Below are positions 34,440 through 42,407 of a DNA stretch of 64,000 nucleotides, one piece after another. A program made the position numbers and the translations under genes. Origin of the DNA: Micromonospora sp. WMMD1120 (lineage in GTDB: Bacteria; Actinomycetota; Actinomycetes; Mycobacteriales; Micromonosporaceae); contig NZ_JARUBO010000005.1 of NCBI RefSeq assembly GCF_029626235.1, forward strand, positions 2,016,501 through 2,080,500. Direction: 5' to 3'. The stretch's first letter is position 1. Each line of letters starts with the position of its first letter. The notes below the pieces were generated by a model, which did not search any database, was not told the origin of the DNA, and was given only the letters and a program-made list of their open reading frames with translations.

Positions 34440-35624
34440 GACAGAACCTTCTCAAACGTCGGGTCAGGTTCATTCACCCGTTCACGTCCATCAGGCAAAC
34501 TGTCTCTCGTACCCACGCGACTCCTCCAGTCGGGCCGTCGCCCGCTGAGCCCCGGATCCCGCGCCGGCCTCGGCGCGGCCCTTGTTCTGCTCGCGATCGT
34601 CTCGGGGGTGGAGGCGGCGGACGGCCGCAAGGCGCACTACATCGCGCTGCTGGCCGCCGCGCCCTTCCTGGCCGCCGCGCTGGCGTCCTGGCCGGTGGTC
34701 CTCGGTGTCGGCGTCGTGGCGACGCTGATCGGGGTCGGTTTCGCGCTGGTCGAACCGAAGATGTGGCTTGTCACTTCGGTCAACGTTGTCTCGGTCGCGC
34801 TCGCCACCGGTTTGGCGGTGGGGGTGGCCTGGGCCCGGCAGCGGCAGACCGAGCAGATCGTCGAGTTGACCAGGCTCGCCTCGGTGGCCCAGCAGGCGGT
34901 GCTGCGTCCGCTCGGGCCCCAGGTCGGCACGCTCTCGGTCGCCGGGCGCTACATCTCGTCGACAGCGACGGCCGAGATCGGCGGTGACCTGTACGAGGCG
35001 ATCGACACCCCCTACGGCGTACGCATGATCATCGGTGACGTGCGCGGCAAGGGCCTGGACGCGGTCCGGCTGGCCAGCATCGTGCTCGGTTCCTACCGGC
35101 ACGTCGCGTACGAACGCGCCGACCTGCGGGCCGTCGTCGCCGATCTGGACCGCGCGGTGGCCCGCAATGTCGGCGACGAGGACTTCGTCACCGCGGCGCT
35201 GGTCGAGGAGCGTGGTGGCACGCTCACCATCGTCAACTGTGGACATCCGCCGCCGCTGCTGTTGCGCCGGGGTGCGGTGATCGCGCTGGACCCGCCGGCC
35301 CCCGCCCCTCCGCTCGGGTTCATGCCGGTGGTCCGTCCCCGGGTCGAACGCCTGGAGCCCGGGGACCGCCTGCTGCTGTTCACCGACGGCCTCGGGGAGG
35401 CGCGGCGGGACGGCGAGTTCTTCCCCACCGCCGACCGGGCCTGGCGACTACTCGGCCACGGCACTGTCGCCGACGGCCTGGCGTCGCTGGAGACCGCACT
35501 GGTCGAGTGGGTCCACGGCCGGCTCGACGACGACATCGCGCTGGTCCTGATGGAGTACGTCGGTGATCGTCGCGGCGCGGCGGTGGCCGTCCCGAGCTGG
35601 GAGGTCGGCACCGCCGAGGGCTGA
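34428..35624 (+). CDS. Membrane-bound SpoIIE/PP2C-type serine phosphatase
   Basis: An N-terminal membrane part with three to four helices (about residues 42-125) precedes a cytoplasmic PP2C-like SpoIIE domain. The metal-binding positions are intact: EIGGDLYEA, GDVRGKGLDA, NCGHPPPLL, LFTDGLGEAR and RLDDDIALVL. Such RsbU-like phosphatases dephosphorylate anti-sigma antagonists and so control alternative sigma factors. No partner kinase or antagonist gene is nearby. The start is uncertain: GTG 34428 lies in the rlpA terminator hairpin, and a CTG at 34500 gives MSLVPTRLLQSGRR, where relatives appear to begin. The next GTG (about 34608) would remove part of the first helix. Confidence 0.8.
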   Translation: MGRPDRTFSNVGSGSFTRSRPSGKLSLVPTRLLQSGRRPLSPGSRAGLGAALVLLAIVSGVEAADGRKAHYIALLAAAPFLAAALASWPVVLGVGVVATLIGVGFALVEPKMWLVTSVNVVSVALATGLAVGVAWARQRQTEQIVELTRLASVAQQAVLRPLGPQVGTLSVAGRYISSTATAEIGGDLYEAIDTPYGVRMIIGDVRGKGLDAVRLASIVLGSYRHVAYERADLRAVVADLDRAVARNVGDEDFVTAALVEERGGTLTIVNCGHPPPLLLRRGAVIALDPPAPAPPLGFMPVVRPRVERLEPGDRLLLFTDGLGEARRDGEFFPTADRAWRLLGHGTVADGLASLETALVEWVHGRLDDDIALVLMEYVGDRRGAAVAVPSWEVGTAEG

Positions 35625-35675
35625 TCGGGACGCCGGTGCCGAAGCTGTGTAATCGCCGTCACTCGGGTGATCCGC

Positions 35676-35725
35676 TTGTCGCTGCCTACTTGTGAGTAAT
35701 ACAGTCGGGGTTACTGATCGGTAAC
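35676..35725 (+). promoter_or_regulatory. Promoter and operator of the acyl-CoA dehydrogenase
   Basis: TAATAC (35697-35702) is a good -10 box, with TTGTCG at 35676 as a loosely spaced -35. GTTACTGATCGGTAAC at 35710-35725 is a dyad with 5-bp arms (GTTAC/GTAAC) sitting at about +1 to +16. It shares 14 of 16 bases with the site upstream of the etfD-like gene. A second dyad, CTACTTGTGAGTAAT (35686-35700), overlaps the -10. A TetR-type fatty-acid regulator is the likely reader (inference). Confidence 0.55.
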
Positions 35726-35753
35726 ACCTGTCCGGAAGCGGGGGCCAGCGAGC

Positions 35754-37610
35754 ATGACCCACTACAAGAGCAACCTCCGGGATCTCGAGTTCAACCTTTT
35801 CGAGGTCTTCGGCGCGGACCGGGCGTTCGGCCAGGAGCCGTACTCGGAGCTCGACACCGACACCGCCCGCAGCTTCCTCGCCGAGGTCGAGCGGCTGGCC
35901 CGCGAAGACCTGGCCGCCAGCTACACGGACAGCGACCGCAACCCGCCGGTCTTCGACCCGGCCACCCACACCGCACCGCTGCCGGAGTCGTTCAAGAAGT
36001 CGTACCAGGCGTTCATGGACTCGGAGTTCTGGCGGCTGGACCTACCGCCGGCGCTCGGCGGCACCAACGCCCCACGCGCCCTCTGGTGGGCGCTCGCCGA
36101 GCTGGTCCTCGGCGCGAACGCGCCGGTCTGGATGTACGCCTCCGGCCCGTCCTTCGCGCACGTCCTGCACGTCGAGGGCACCGAGCGGCAGAAGAAGTGG
36201 GCCAAGCTCTTCATCGACAAGCAGTGGGGCTCCACGATGGTGCTCACCGAGCCGGATGCCGGCTCGGACGTGGGCGCGGGCCGCGCGCGGGCGGTCCCGC
36301 AGCCCGACGGCAGCTGGCACATCGAGGGCGTGAAGCGCTTCATCACCTCCGGTGAGCACGACCTGAGCGACAACATCGTGCACTACGTGCTGGCCCGCCC
36401 GGTCGGCGTGGAAGGTGTCGGTGGCCCCGGCACCAAGGGCCTGTCCCTCTTCGTGGTGCCGAAGTTCCACTTCGACGAGGCCACCGGCGAGCTGGGCGAG
36501 CGCAACGGCGTCTACGCCACCAACGTCGAGCACAAGATGGGCCTGAAGGTCTCCAACACCTGCGAGGTGACCTTCGGCGAGCACGGCGTGCCGGCCAAGG
36601 GCTGGCTGCTGGGCGACAGGCACGACGGCATCCGGCAGATGTTCATGATCATCGAGTACGCCCGGATGATGGTCGGCACCAAGGCGATCGCCACCCTCTC
36701 CACCGGCTACCTCAACGCCCTGGAGTACGCGAAGAACCGGGTGCAGGGCGCCGACCTGGTCCAGCAGGCGGACAAGACCGCCCCCCGGGTCACCATCACC
36801 CACCACCCGGACGTCCGCCGCTCGCTGCTGTTGCAGAAGTCGTACGCCGAGGGCCTGCGGGCCCTGGTCCTCTACACCGCCACCTGGCAGGACAGGGTCG
36901 CGCTCGCCGAGGCCGCCGGTGACGAGAAGGCCACCAAGCTGGCCAAGCGGGTCAACGACCTGCTGCTGCCGCTGGTCAAGGGCGTCGGCTCGGAGCGGGC
37001 GTACGAGCTGCTCGGACACGAGGCCCTGCAGACCTTCGGCGGCTCCGGCTTCCTCCAGGACTACCCGCTGGAGCAGTACGTCCGGGACGCGAAGATCGAC
37101 ACCCTGTACGAGGGCACCACCGCCATCCAGAGCCTCGACCTGATCTTCCGGAAGATCGTCCGGGACAACGGCAAGGCGCTGCTGGCGGTCTCCGGTGAGA
37201 TCCAGGAGTTCATCACGTCCGAGGCCGGCAACGGGCAGCTCAAGGAGGAGCGGCAGGCGCTCGGCAGGGCGCTGGGCGAGATCCAGAACATCCTCGGCGT
37301 GCTGACCGGCTGGCTGGGTGAGGCGCAGGCCGGCGACGCCCGCGCGCTCTACAAGGTCGGGCTGAGCAGCCGGCGGTTCCTGCTGGCGGTCGGCGACCTG
37401 GTGGTCGGCTGGCTGCTCCAGCGGCAGGCCGACGTGGCGCTGAAGGCGCTGGCCGGCGACGTCTCCGCCAGCGACAGGGCGTTCTACACCGGCAAGGTGG
37501 CCGCTGCCCGTTTCTTCGCCCGCGAGGTGCTGCCCCGCATCGGCGCCGACCGGCGGATCATCGAGGGCGCCGACCTCGACATCATGGACCTCCCCGAGGA
37601 CGCCTTCTGA
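35754..37610 (+). CDS. Acyl-CoA dehydrogenase, FadE5-like large form
   Basis: This enzyme catalyses the first step of fatty-acid beta-oxidation, FAD-dependent alpha,beta-desaturation of acyl-CoA, passing electrons to ETF. At 618 residues it belongs to the long ACAD group with an extra C-terminal domain (mycobacterial FadE5, DmdC-like enzymes). Visible are the FAD-binding [15 protein letters not shown], the [10 protein letters not shown] strand, the acyl pocket [20 protein letters not shown] and the catalytic Glu near 453 in [11 protein letters not shown]. The ATG is 28 bases after the operator. A matching operator before the etfD-like gene suggests that dehydrogenase and electron acceptor chain are co-regulated. 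Chain-length preference cannot be read. Confidence 0.93.
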   Translation: MTHYKSNLRDLEFNLFEVFGADRAFGQEPYSELDTDTARSFLAEVERLAREDLAASYTDSDRNPPVFDPATHTAPLPESFKKSYQAFMDSEFWRLDLPPALGGTNAPRALWWALAELVLGANAPVWMYASGPSFAHVLHVEGTERQKKWAKLFIDKQWGSTMVLTEPDAGSDVGAGRARAVPQPDGSWHIEGVKRFITSGEHDLSDNIVHYVLARPVGVEGVGGPGTKGLSLFVVPKFHFDEATGELGERNGVYATNVEHKMGLKVSNTCEVTFGEHGVPAKGWLLGDRHDGIRQMFMIIEYARMMVGTKAIATLSTGYLNALEYAKNRVQGADLVQQADKTAPRVTITHHPDVRRSLLLQKSYAEGLRALVLYTATWQDRVALAEAAGDEKATKLAKRVNDLLLPLVKGVGSERAYELLGHEALQTFGGSGFLQDYPLEQYVRDAKIDTLYEGTTAIQSLDLIFRKIVRDNGKALLAVSGEIQEFITSEAGNGQLKEERQALGRALGEIQNILGVLTGWLGEAQAGDARALYKVGLSSRRFLLAVGDLVVGWLLQRQADVALKALAGDVSASDRAFYTGKVAAARFFAREVLPRIGADRRIIEGADLDIMDLPEDAF

Positions 37611-37656
37611 CAGTGCCACGGCACGCCTGACGGTTCCGGGTCGCACCACCCGGCAC

Positions 37657-37695
37657 CGACGGCCGGCGGGGCGACTCTGCCCCCGCCGGCCGTCG
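37657..37695 (+). terminator. Terminator of the acyl-CoA dehydrogenase gene
   Basis: Perfect 15-bp stem (CGACGGCCGGCGGGG left arm) with a 9-base loop, 47 bases after the stop. Confidence 0.82.
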
Positions 37696-37839
37696 CCGTC
37701 TCCCCGGGTGGGTGGACGGCCGACCGGTGGACGCCGCATTGACCGGGCCCGGCCGGGTATGCCCGGAGCGTCGCGGGTAACCGTCACGTGACCTCGAAAG
37801 GGCACGCCCAGAGCCACCGCACGGGGGAGTGCAGCGCAC

Positions 37840-38109
37840 ATGGGTGTAGGAAGCGGCATCTTTCTCATCGCGATCGGCGCGATCCTGACCTTCGCGCTGA
37901 GAGCCAACGTCTGGTGGATCGACGTACGGGCGGTCGGCTGGGTGTTCATCCTGGCCGGGCTGGCCGTACTGCTGACCACACTCTGGTTCTGGCAGGACCG
38001 GCGTAAGCGGGCCCGGACCCTCATCGTGGAGGAGAACCGGCTCTCGCACCCGACGGCGATGATGCCGCCGCCGCCGGACCCACCGCCACCGACCGCGCCA
38101 CCGTCCTGA
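37840..38109 (+). CDS. DUF6458-type small membrane protein (copy 1)
   Basis: This 89-residue protein has two hydrophobic helices: MGVGSGIFLIAIGAILTFAL and VGWVFILAGLAVLLTTLWFW, joined by a short WWIDVR turn. A basic patch and a Pro-rich tail ([13 protein letters not shown]) follow. It matches actinobacterial DUF6458 proteins of unknown function. A second copy lies 1 kb downstream (38819) with the sixA gene between them on the other strand, so the pair looks like a local duplication. A GGGGGAG element precedes ATG 37840. Confidence 0.83.
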   Translation: MGVGSGIFLIAIGAILTFALRANVWWIDVRAVGWVFILAGLAVLLTTLWFWQDRRKRARTLIVEENRLSHPTAMMPPPPDPPPPTAPPS

Positions 38110-38135
38110 TTCCGTAGGACCCGGGACGCGTGCCC

Positions 38136-38170
38136 CTGAGCCACCCGCCGACGATCGGCGGGTGGCTCAG
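38136..38170. terminator. Bidirectional terminator overlapping the sixA stop codon
   Basis: Perfect 16-bp stem CTGAGCCACCCGCCGA with a 3-base loop. Its right arm contains the stop codon (38167-38169) and last base of the convergent sixA-like gene. Confidence 0.8.
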
Positions 38171-38706
38171 TCGCGTGCGGCGTGCCGGGCCGTCATCGGC
38201 GCGCCCGCCCGGGCCACCTCCGTCCAGTTGGACGGGCAGCGGTGCACCGCCAGTTCGGCGGTGCGCAACCCGTCCTCGCCGATGCCGGCCGGATCGAGGA
38301 GCGCGGAGAGCAGCGATATGCCCGGGTTGTGGGCGATCAGCAGTGCTGTGCGGGCGTCCGGGTCCACGGTGCGGACCAGCGCCAGCAACTCCTCGGGATG
38401 CGCGTCGTACGCCCCCGGCTCGTAACGGACAGCGGGTCGGGGGCCGGTCGGACCGCCCTCCGGCGGCGAGCCGGTCATCCCCATCGCCACCCCGTGCCAG
38501 GTCTGTCGGGTGCGTCTGGCGGTCGAGCAGAGCACCACGTCGGGCAGCAGGCCGTGGTGCGCCAGCCAGGCTCCGGCCGCCGCCGCGTCGGCGGTGCCGC
38601 GGGCGCTCAGTGGACGCTCGGCGTCGTCGGTCGCGTCGCTGCCCTGCTCGGCCTTCGCGTGCCGCAGCAGGATCAGTGTGCGTGTTTCGGGGTCCGCGTC
38701 CGTCAT
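38167..38706 (-). CDS. SixA-like histidine phosphatase family protein
   Basis: This 179-residue protein of the RHG phosphatase superfamily has the phospho-acceptor motif LILLRHAKAEQ near residue 14, PLSARGTADAAAAGAWL, CSTARRTRQTW and the second catalytic His in LLIAHNPGIS. The layout is that of SixA, which removes phosphate from histidine residues of phosphorelay or PTS proteins; small-molecule substrates are equally possible. ATG 38706 (MTDADPETRTL) is chosen over a long upstream frame that runs antisense through the DUF6458 gene. The stop codon lies inside a terminator stem. Confidence 0.87.
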   Translation of the reverse strand: MTDADPETRTLILLRHAKAEQGSDATDDAERPLSARGTADAAAAGAWLAHHGLLPDVVLCSTARRTRQTWHGVAMGMTGSPPEGGPTGPRPAVRYEPGAYDAHPEELLALVRTVDPDARTALLIAHNPGISLLSALLDPAGIGEDGLRTAELAVHRCPSNWTEVARAGAPMTARHAARD

Positions 38707-38818
38707 GCCCTCAGCTTGCCCGATTGGCGATCTCCGTGCCGGGGTAAGTCGATGGATGCCGCACCCCCACCGACGGCCGCGGCGCGAGGTACGCCAGGTG
38801 AGAGCCGAGGAGCGAGAC

Positions 38819-39106
38819 ATGGGCATTGGTGGCAGCATCTTCCTGATCGCGCTGGGCGCGATCTTCGCGTTCGCAGTGGAGGCCGATCTGGGCTGGTTGG
38901 ACCTGGCCGTGGTCGGCTGGGTGCTGATGCTGGCCGGCGTCGCCGGTCTGCTCGGCACCCTCTACTTCTGGAGCAGCCGCCGCCGTGCGGTGGTCGCCGC
39001 TCCGGTCCGCGAGGAGCGCGTGGTGGCCGACCGGGTCGTGCCCGTCCAGGACGACCAGGTCATGCGGGAGTACCGCGAGGTGCGTCGGCCGGGGCGCCCG
39101 GTCTGA
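38819..39106 (+). CDS. DUF6458-type small membrane protein (copy 2)
   Basis: This 95-residue paralogue of the gene at 37840 has MGIGGSIFLIALGAIFAFAV and VVGWVLMLAGVAGLLGTLYFW helices with the WLDL turn. A hydrophilic tail rich in Val/Arg/Asp (PVREERVVADRVV) replaces the Pro-rich tail of copy 1. GAGGAG lies 7 bases before ATG 38819. The function is unknown. The difference in tails suggests the two copies have separate partners. Confidence 0.83.
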   Translation: MGIGGSIFLIALGAIFAFAVEADLGWLDLAVVGWVLMLAGVAGLLGTLYFWSSRRRAVVAAPVREERVVADRVVPVQDDQVMREYREVRRPGRPV

Positions 39107-39122
39107 TACCCACTCACACACT

Positions 39123-39152
39123 CCGGGGTCCCGCAGCGTGGCGGGGCCCCGG
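39123..39152. terminator. Bidirectional terminator
   Basis: 12-bp stem with one G-U pair (CCGGGGTCCCGC left arm) and a 6-base loop, between the convergent DUF6458 and hemolysin III genes. Confidence 0.72.
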
Positions 39153-39181
39153 CTCGCGTCCGGCTCCGCCCTCCCGGCCGG

Positions 39182-39859
39182 TCAGGCGAACAGCGCGAAG
39201 TAGATCGCGATGTGGTGGCAGAGCGCCGCCACCAGCGTGCAGGCGTGGAAGAACTCGTGGTGGCCGAAGACGGTCGGCCAGGGATTGGGCCGCCGCAGCG
39301 CGTAGAAGACCGCGCCGACGCTGTAGATCGCGCCACCCGTGATCAGCAGGACCAGCGCCGCGACCCCGCCGCCGTGCAGGATCTCGGGGAGCATCGCCAC
39401 CGCCACCCAGCCCAGCGCCAGGTAGAGCGGCGCGGACACCCAGCGCGGCGCGTGCGGCCAGACCAGCTTGACGGCCACGCCGGCCAGCGCGCCACCCCAG
39501 ACCACTGCCAGCATCACGGTGGCCGGCCGGGGCGCCAGCAGCAGCACGCAGAACGGGGTGTACGTGCCGGCGATGAACACGAAGATCATCGAGTGGTCCA
39601 TCCGGCGCATCACCTGGTAGCCGCGCTCCGACCACACCCGACGGTGGTACAGCGCGCTGGTGCCGAAGAGGCCGCACACCGTCAGGCTGTAGATGAGACA
39701 ACTGACCAGGGGTGCCCAGCCCGGGCGGCTGGCGGCGATCGAGCAGAGCACGATGCCGCAGACCAGGGCGACGAAGAAGGCGTACGTGTGCAGCCAGCCG
39801 CGCATCCGGGGCTTACCGATGTCGACCGGCTTCAGGCGAAGCGGGGCGGAGGTGGTCAC
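39182..39859 (-). CDS. Hemolysin III / PAQR family membrane protein
   Basis: This seven-helix membrane protein of 225 residues is related to adiponectin receptors and bacterial YqfA/YplQ. The putative zinc-binding histidines of the PAQR fold are present: SALYHRRVW in helix 2 and FGHHEFFHACTLVAALCHH near the C-terminus, with MRRMDHSMIFVFIAGTYTP between. The enzymatic role (ceramidase-like hydrolysis) is established only for eukaryotic members; bacterial relatives affect membrane fluidity or lysis of red cells when overexpressed. GTG 39859 is the likely start. It is divergent from the pxpBCA operon. Confidence 0.88.
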   Translation of the reverse strand: MTTSAPLRLKPVDIGKPRMRGWLHTYAFFVALVCGIVLCSIAASRPGWAPLVSCLIYSLTVCGLFGTSALYHRRVWSERGYQVMRRMDHSMIFVFIAGTYTPFCVLLLAPRPATVMLAVVWGGALAGVAVKLVWPHAPRWVSAPLYLALGWVAVAMLPEILHGGGVAALVLLITGGAIYSVGAVFYALRRPNPWPTVFGHHEFFHACTLVAALCHHIAIYFALFA

Positions 39860-39884
39860 CCGCTCAGGTTACGACACCGTAGGT

Positions 39885-39896
39885 TACTTGTAAGTA
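39885..39896. promoter_or_regulatory. Dyad TACTTGTAAGTA between hemolysin III and pxpB
   Basis: Two 5-bp arms (TACTT/AAGTA) around a 2-base centre, inside the 107-base divergent spacer. Just beside it AGGTTAC occurs twice (39867 and 39881). The dyad resembles CTACTTGTGAGTAAT before the acyl-CoA dehydrogenase. Confidence 0.35.
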
Positions 39897-39966
39897 GTGG
39901 CGTTGGTGACACCTGGCACCGGCACCGTGAACACCACGGCGGCACGACATCGGCGAGGATGAGCGG

Positions 39967-40749
39967 ATGCGGATCCGACCCGTCGGCGAGCACGCCCTGC
40001 TGATCGACTGCACCACTCCCAGCGCCGTCGCCGAGGCCGACCCGCCCGGGCCTGACGTGTCCGAGGCGGACCTGGTCGAGGCGTGGCGGGCCGAGCTGTG
40101 GCACCGCCGCGAACAGGGGGACCTGGCCACCGTGGAGATCGTGCCGGCGGCCAGCACCGTCCTGCTCGACGGCGTGCCGGACCCCGCCGCCACCGCCGAC
40201 CTGCTGTCGCTCTGGGCATCGACGGTCAGCACCGCCGCACGAGGAGCCGCGACGGCCATCAGCCCCGCCGATCTTGCACTTTCTGCCCCGACGGAACGGG
40301 GCGATCGAGTCATAACGCCGACCAAAAGTGCAAGATCGACGGATGGAGGGTGCTCGGTTCCGGAATGGGCGGCGGATTTTGCGGTTCCGGTCGTGTTCGA
40401 CGGGCCGGATCTGGTTTCGGTCGCTGACCACTGGAAGGTGGACGTGCCGGCGGTGCTGCGCCGGCTGACCAGCACCCCGTTCCGGGTCGCGTTCTGCGGC
40501 TTCGCTCCCGGCTTCCCCTACCTGACCGGGCTGCCCGCCGAGCTGGCGCTGCCCCGGCTGGCCACCCCCCGCCCCCGGGTGCCGGCCGGTTCGGTCGCGC
40601 TCGCCGGCCCGTACGCGGGCATCTACCCGAGCGCGTCCCCCGGTGGTTGGCTGCTGGTCGGCCGCACCGAACTCGTCCTCTTCGACGTGCACGCGGACCC
40701 GCCGGCCCGCCTGGGCCCCGGCACCTCGGTCCGGATGGTCGTGGCGTGA
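39967..40749 (+). CDS. pxpB: 5-oxoprolinase subunit PxpB with an embedded repeat element
   Basis: PxpB works with PxpA and PxpC to hydrolyse 5-oxoproline to glutamate with ATP, removing a spontaneous by-product of glutamine. The N-terminal half (MRIRPVGEHALLIDC) and the C-terminal cyclophilin-like half (FRVAFCGFAPGFPYLTGLP, TPRPRVPAGSVALAG, YPSASPGGWLLVGRT) are normal. Between them, residues about 102-124 are encoded by a 70-bp interspersed repeat (40269-40338) and read ALSAPTERGDRVITPTKSAR, which has no counterpart in the family. The frame is kept, so a functional protein with a longer linker is likely. Its stop overlaps the pxpC start. Confidence 0.88.
   Translation: MRIRPVGEHALLIDCTTPSAVAEADPPGPDVSEADLVEAWRAELWHRREQGDLATVEIVPAASTVLLDGVPDPAATADLLSLWASTVSTAARGAATAISPADLALSAPTERGDRVITPTKSARSTDGGCSVPEWAADFAVPVVFDGPDLVSVADHWKVDVPAVLRRLTSTPFRVAFCGFAPGFPYLTGLPAELALPRLATPRPRVPAGSVALAGPYAGIYPSASPGGWLLVGRTELVLFDVHADPPARLGPGTSVRMVVA
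40269..40338 (+). repeat. Interspersed ~70-bp inverted-repeat element, copy A (inside pxpB)
   Basis: The ends are CGATCTTGCACTTT (40269-40282) and its perfect complement (40325-40338). Inside is a second hairpin, GCCCCG (40285) with CGGGGC (40297). The same ends and overall length occur in copies B (44297) and C (63331). It lies within coding sequence, with reading frame preserved. Confidence 0.88.
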
Positions 40750-41609
40750 CCGGGCCGGCGGCGATCGAGGTGCTGCGCGCCGGGGCGCTCACCACGGTGC
40801 AGGACCTGGGCCGGCTCGGCTGGGCGCACCTCGGCGTACCCCGGTCCGGTGCCCTCGACCCGGCCGCCCTCCGGTTGGCCAACAGGTTGGTCGGCAACCC
40901 CGAGCACGCCGCCGGGCTGGAGATCACCCTCACCGGTTGCACGCTGCGACTGACCCGCGCCACCACCGTGGCGGTCACCGGCGCCGAGGTGCCGGTGCTG
41001 GCGGGTACCCGCCCCGGCGACACCGGACGCCCACTCAGCGTGCCGGCCGGAACGGTGCTGCGGATCGGCCCGGCCCGACAGGGCGTACGGAGTTGGCTGG
41101 CGGTGGCGGGCGGCATCGAGGTGTCGCCGGTGCTCGGCAGCCGGTCCACCGACACGCTCTCCGGCCTCGGCCCGCCTCCGCTGCGCGACGGCGACCGGCT
41201 ACCGCTGGGCGACCCGATCGGCGCACCCGCGCCGGTGGACCTGACCCTCGGCCGCACGCCCGCGCCGGAGCTGCGCCTGACGCTGCGCCTCGGCCCGCGC
41301 GACGACTGGTTCCCGCCGGCCGCGATCGATCTGCTGTTCGGTACCGCGTACACGATCAGCCCGGTGAGCAACCGGGTCGGCGCGCGACTCGACGGCGCGG
41401 CCCTGCCCCGCGCGGTGGCCGGCGAACTGCCCAGCGAGGGCCTGGTGCTCGGCGCGGTGCAGGTGCCGGCGGACGGACAACCCCTGATCTTCCTCGCCGA
41501 CCATCCGACCACCGGCGGGTACCCGGTCATCGGAGTGGTCACCGACGTGACAGCGCTCGCGCAGGCCCGGCCAGGGACTACCGTCAGGTTCCATGGACCT
41601 CAACGCTGA
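40746..41609 (+). CDS. pxpC: 5-oxoprolinase subunit PxpC (biotin-dependent carboxyltransferase-like)
   Basis: This 287-residue partner of PxpB has the family start IEVLRAGALTTVQDLGRLG, GVPRSGALDPAALRLANRLVGN, EITLTGCTLRLT and late TISPVSNRVGARLDGAAL, GYPVIGVVTDVTALAQARPG. PxpB and PxpC are also the domains of allophanate hydrolase/KipI-KipA proteins, but linkage to pxpA decides for 5-oxoprolinase. The GTG start overlaps the pxpB stop, and the 3' end overlaps pxpA by 17 bases. No biotin-carboxylase genes are near. Confidence 0.92.
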   Translation: MTGPAAIEVLRAGALTTVQDLGRLGWAHLGVPRSGALDPAALRLANRLVGNPEHAAGLEITLTGCTLRLTRATTVAVTGAEVPVLAGTRPGDTGRPLSVPAGTVLRIGPARQGVRSWLAVAGGIEVSPVLGSRSTDTLSGLGPPPLRDGDRLPLGDPIGAPAPVDLTLGRTPAPELRLTLRLGPRDDWFPPAAIDLLFGTAYTISPVSNRVGARLDGAALPRAVAGELPSEGLVLGAVQVPADGQPLIFLADHPTTGGYPVIGVVTDVTALAQARPGTTVRFHGPQR

Positions 41610-42342
41610 CCTGGGCGAGGGATTCGGGATCTGGCGACTCGGCGACGACGAGGCACTGTTGAGCCTCGTCACCTCGGCGAACGTCGCCTGCGGCTTCCAC
41701 GGCGGCGACCCGTCCACCATGCGGCGGGTCTGCGAGGGCGCCGCCCGGCGCGGGGTCGCGGTGGGCGCGCAGGTCGGCTACCGGGACCTGGCCGGCTTCG
41801 GCCGGCGGCACATCGCGTACGACTTCGCCGAGCTGCGCGACGAGGTGACCTACCAGTTGGGGGCGTTGGACGCGTTCTGCCGGCTGTTCCGCACCCGGGT
41901 CCGCTATCTCAAGCCGCACGGCGCGCTCTACCACGCGGCGAGCACCGACGAGTCCCAGGCGGCGGCGGTGGTCGCCGCGGTCACCGGCTTCAATCCCGAG
42001 CTGCCCGTCCTCTGCCTGCCCGGCTCGACGCTCGCCCAGCTCTCCGTGGGGGCGGGTCTGCCGGTCGTCGCCGAGGCGTTCGCCGACCGCGCCTACCTGC
42101 CCACCGGGGCACTGGTGCCGAGGGGCACCCCCGGCGCGGTGATCAGCGACCCCGAGCAGGTGGCCGAGCGGGCGGTCCGGATGGCCACCCAACGCAGCGT
42201 GGTGGCTGTCGACGGCACCGTCATCCCCTGCTCGGTCGACTCGATCTGCGTACACGGCGACACGCCGGGCGCGGTCTCCGCCGCCGAACTCGTCCGCGCC
42301 ACACTCATCGACGCCGGCGTGCCGCTGGCCCCGTTCGCCTGA
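41593..42342 (+). CDS. pxpA: 5-oxoprolinase subunit PxpA (LamB/YcsF family)
   Basis: A 249-residue TIM-barrel-like subunit of 5-oxoprolinase. The family signatures are clear: MDLNADLGEGFGIWRLGDD, ANVACGFHGGDPSTM, VGAQVGYRDLAGFGRR, LKPHGALYHAA and SICVHGDTPGAV. All expected acidic and His positions of YcsF proteins are present. Translation probably couples to pxpC through the 17-base overlap. The three-gene order pxpB-pxpC-pxpA is complete, so the cell should recycle 5-oxoproline. The operon ends in a strong hairpin. Confidence 0.94.
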   Translation: MDLNADLGEGFGIWRLGDDEALLSLVTSANVACGFHGGDPSTMRRVCEGAARRGVAVGAQVGYRDLAGFGRRHIAYDFAELRDEVTYQLGALDAFCRLFRTRVRYLKPHGALYHAASTDESQAAAVVAAVTGFNPELPVLCLPGSTLAQLSVGAGLPVVAEAFADRAYLPTGALVPRGTPGAVISDPEQVAERAVRMATQRSVVAVDGTVIPCSVDSICVHGDTPGAVSAAELVRATLIDAGVPLAPFA

Positions 42343-42372
42343 CGCGGAGGGGCCCGGCGGGGCCCCTCCGCG
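42343..42372 (+). terminator. Terminator of pxpBCA
   Basis: Perfect 13-bp stem CGCGGAGGGGCCC with loop GGCG, starting directly after the pxpA stop codon. Confidence 0.85.
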
Positions 42373-42407
42373 CTGCGCCTCAGGCGTCCAGGTCCCTGCG
42401 CACCAGG

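Noticed and set aside
40269..40338. Frameshift or pseudogene in pxpB because of the inserted repeat
   Set aside because: The frame is open through the element and both flanking halves keep family motifs, so the gene appears intact.
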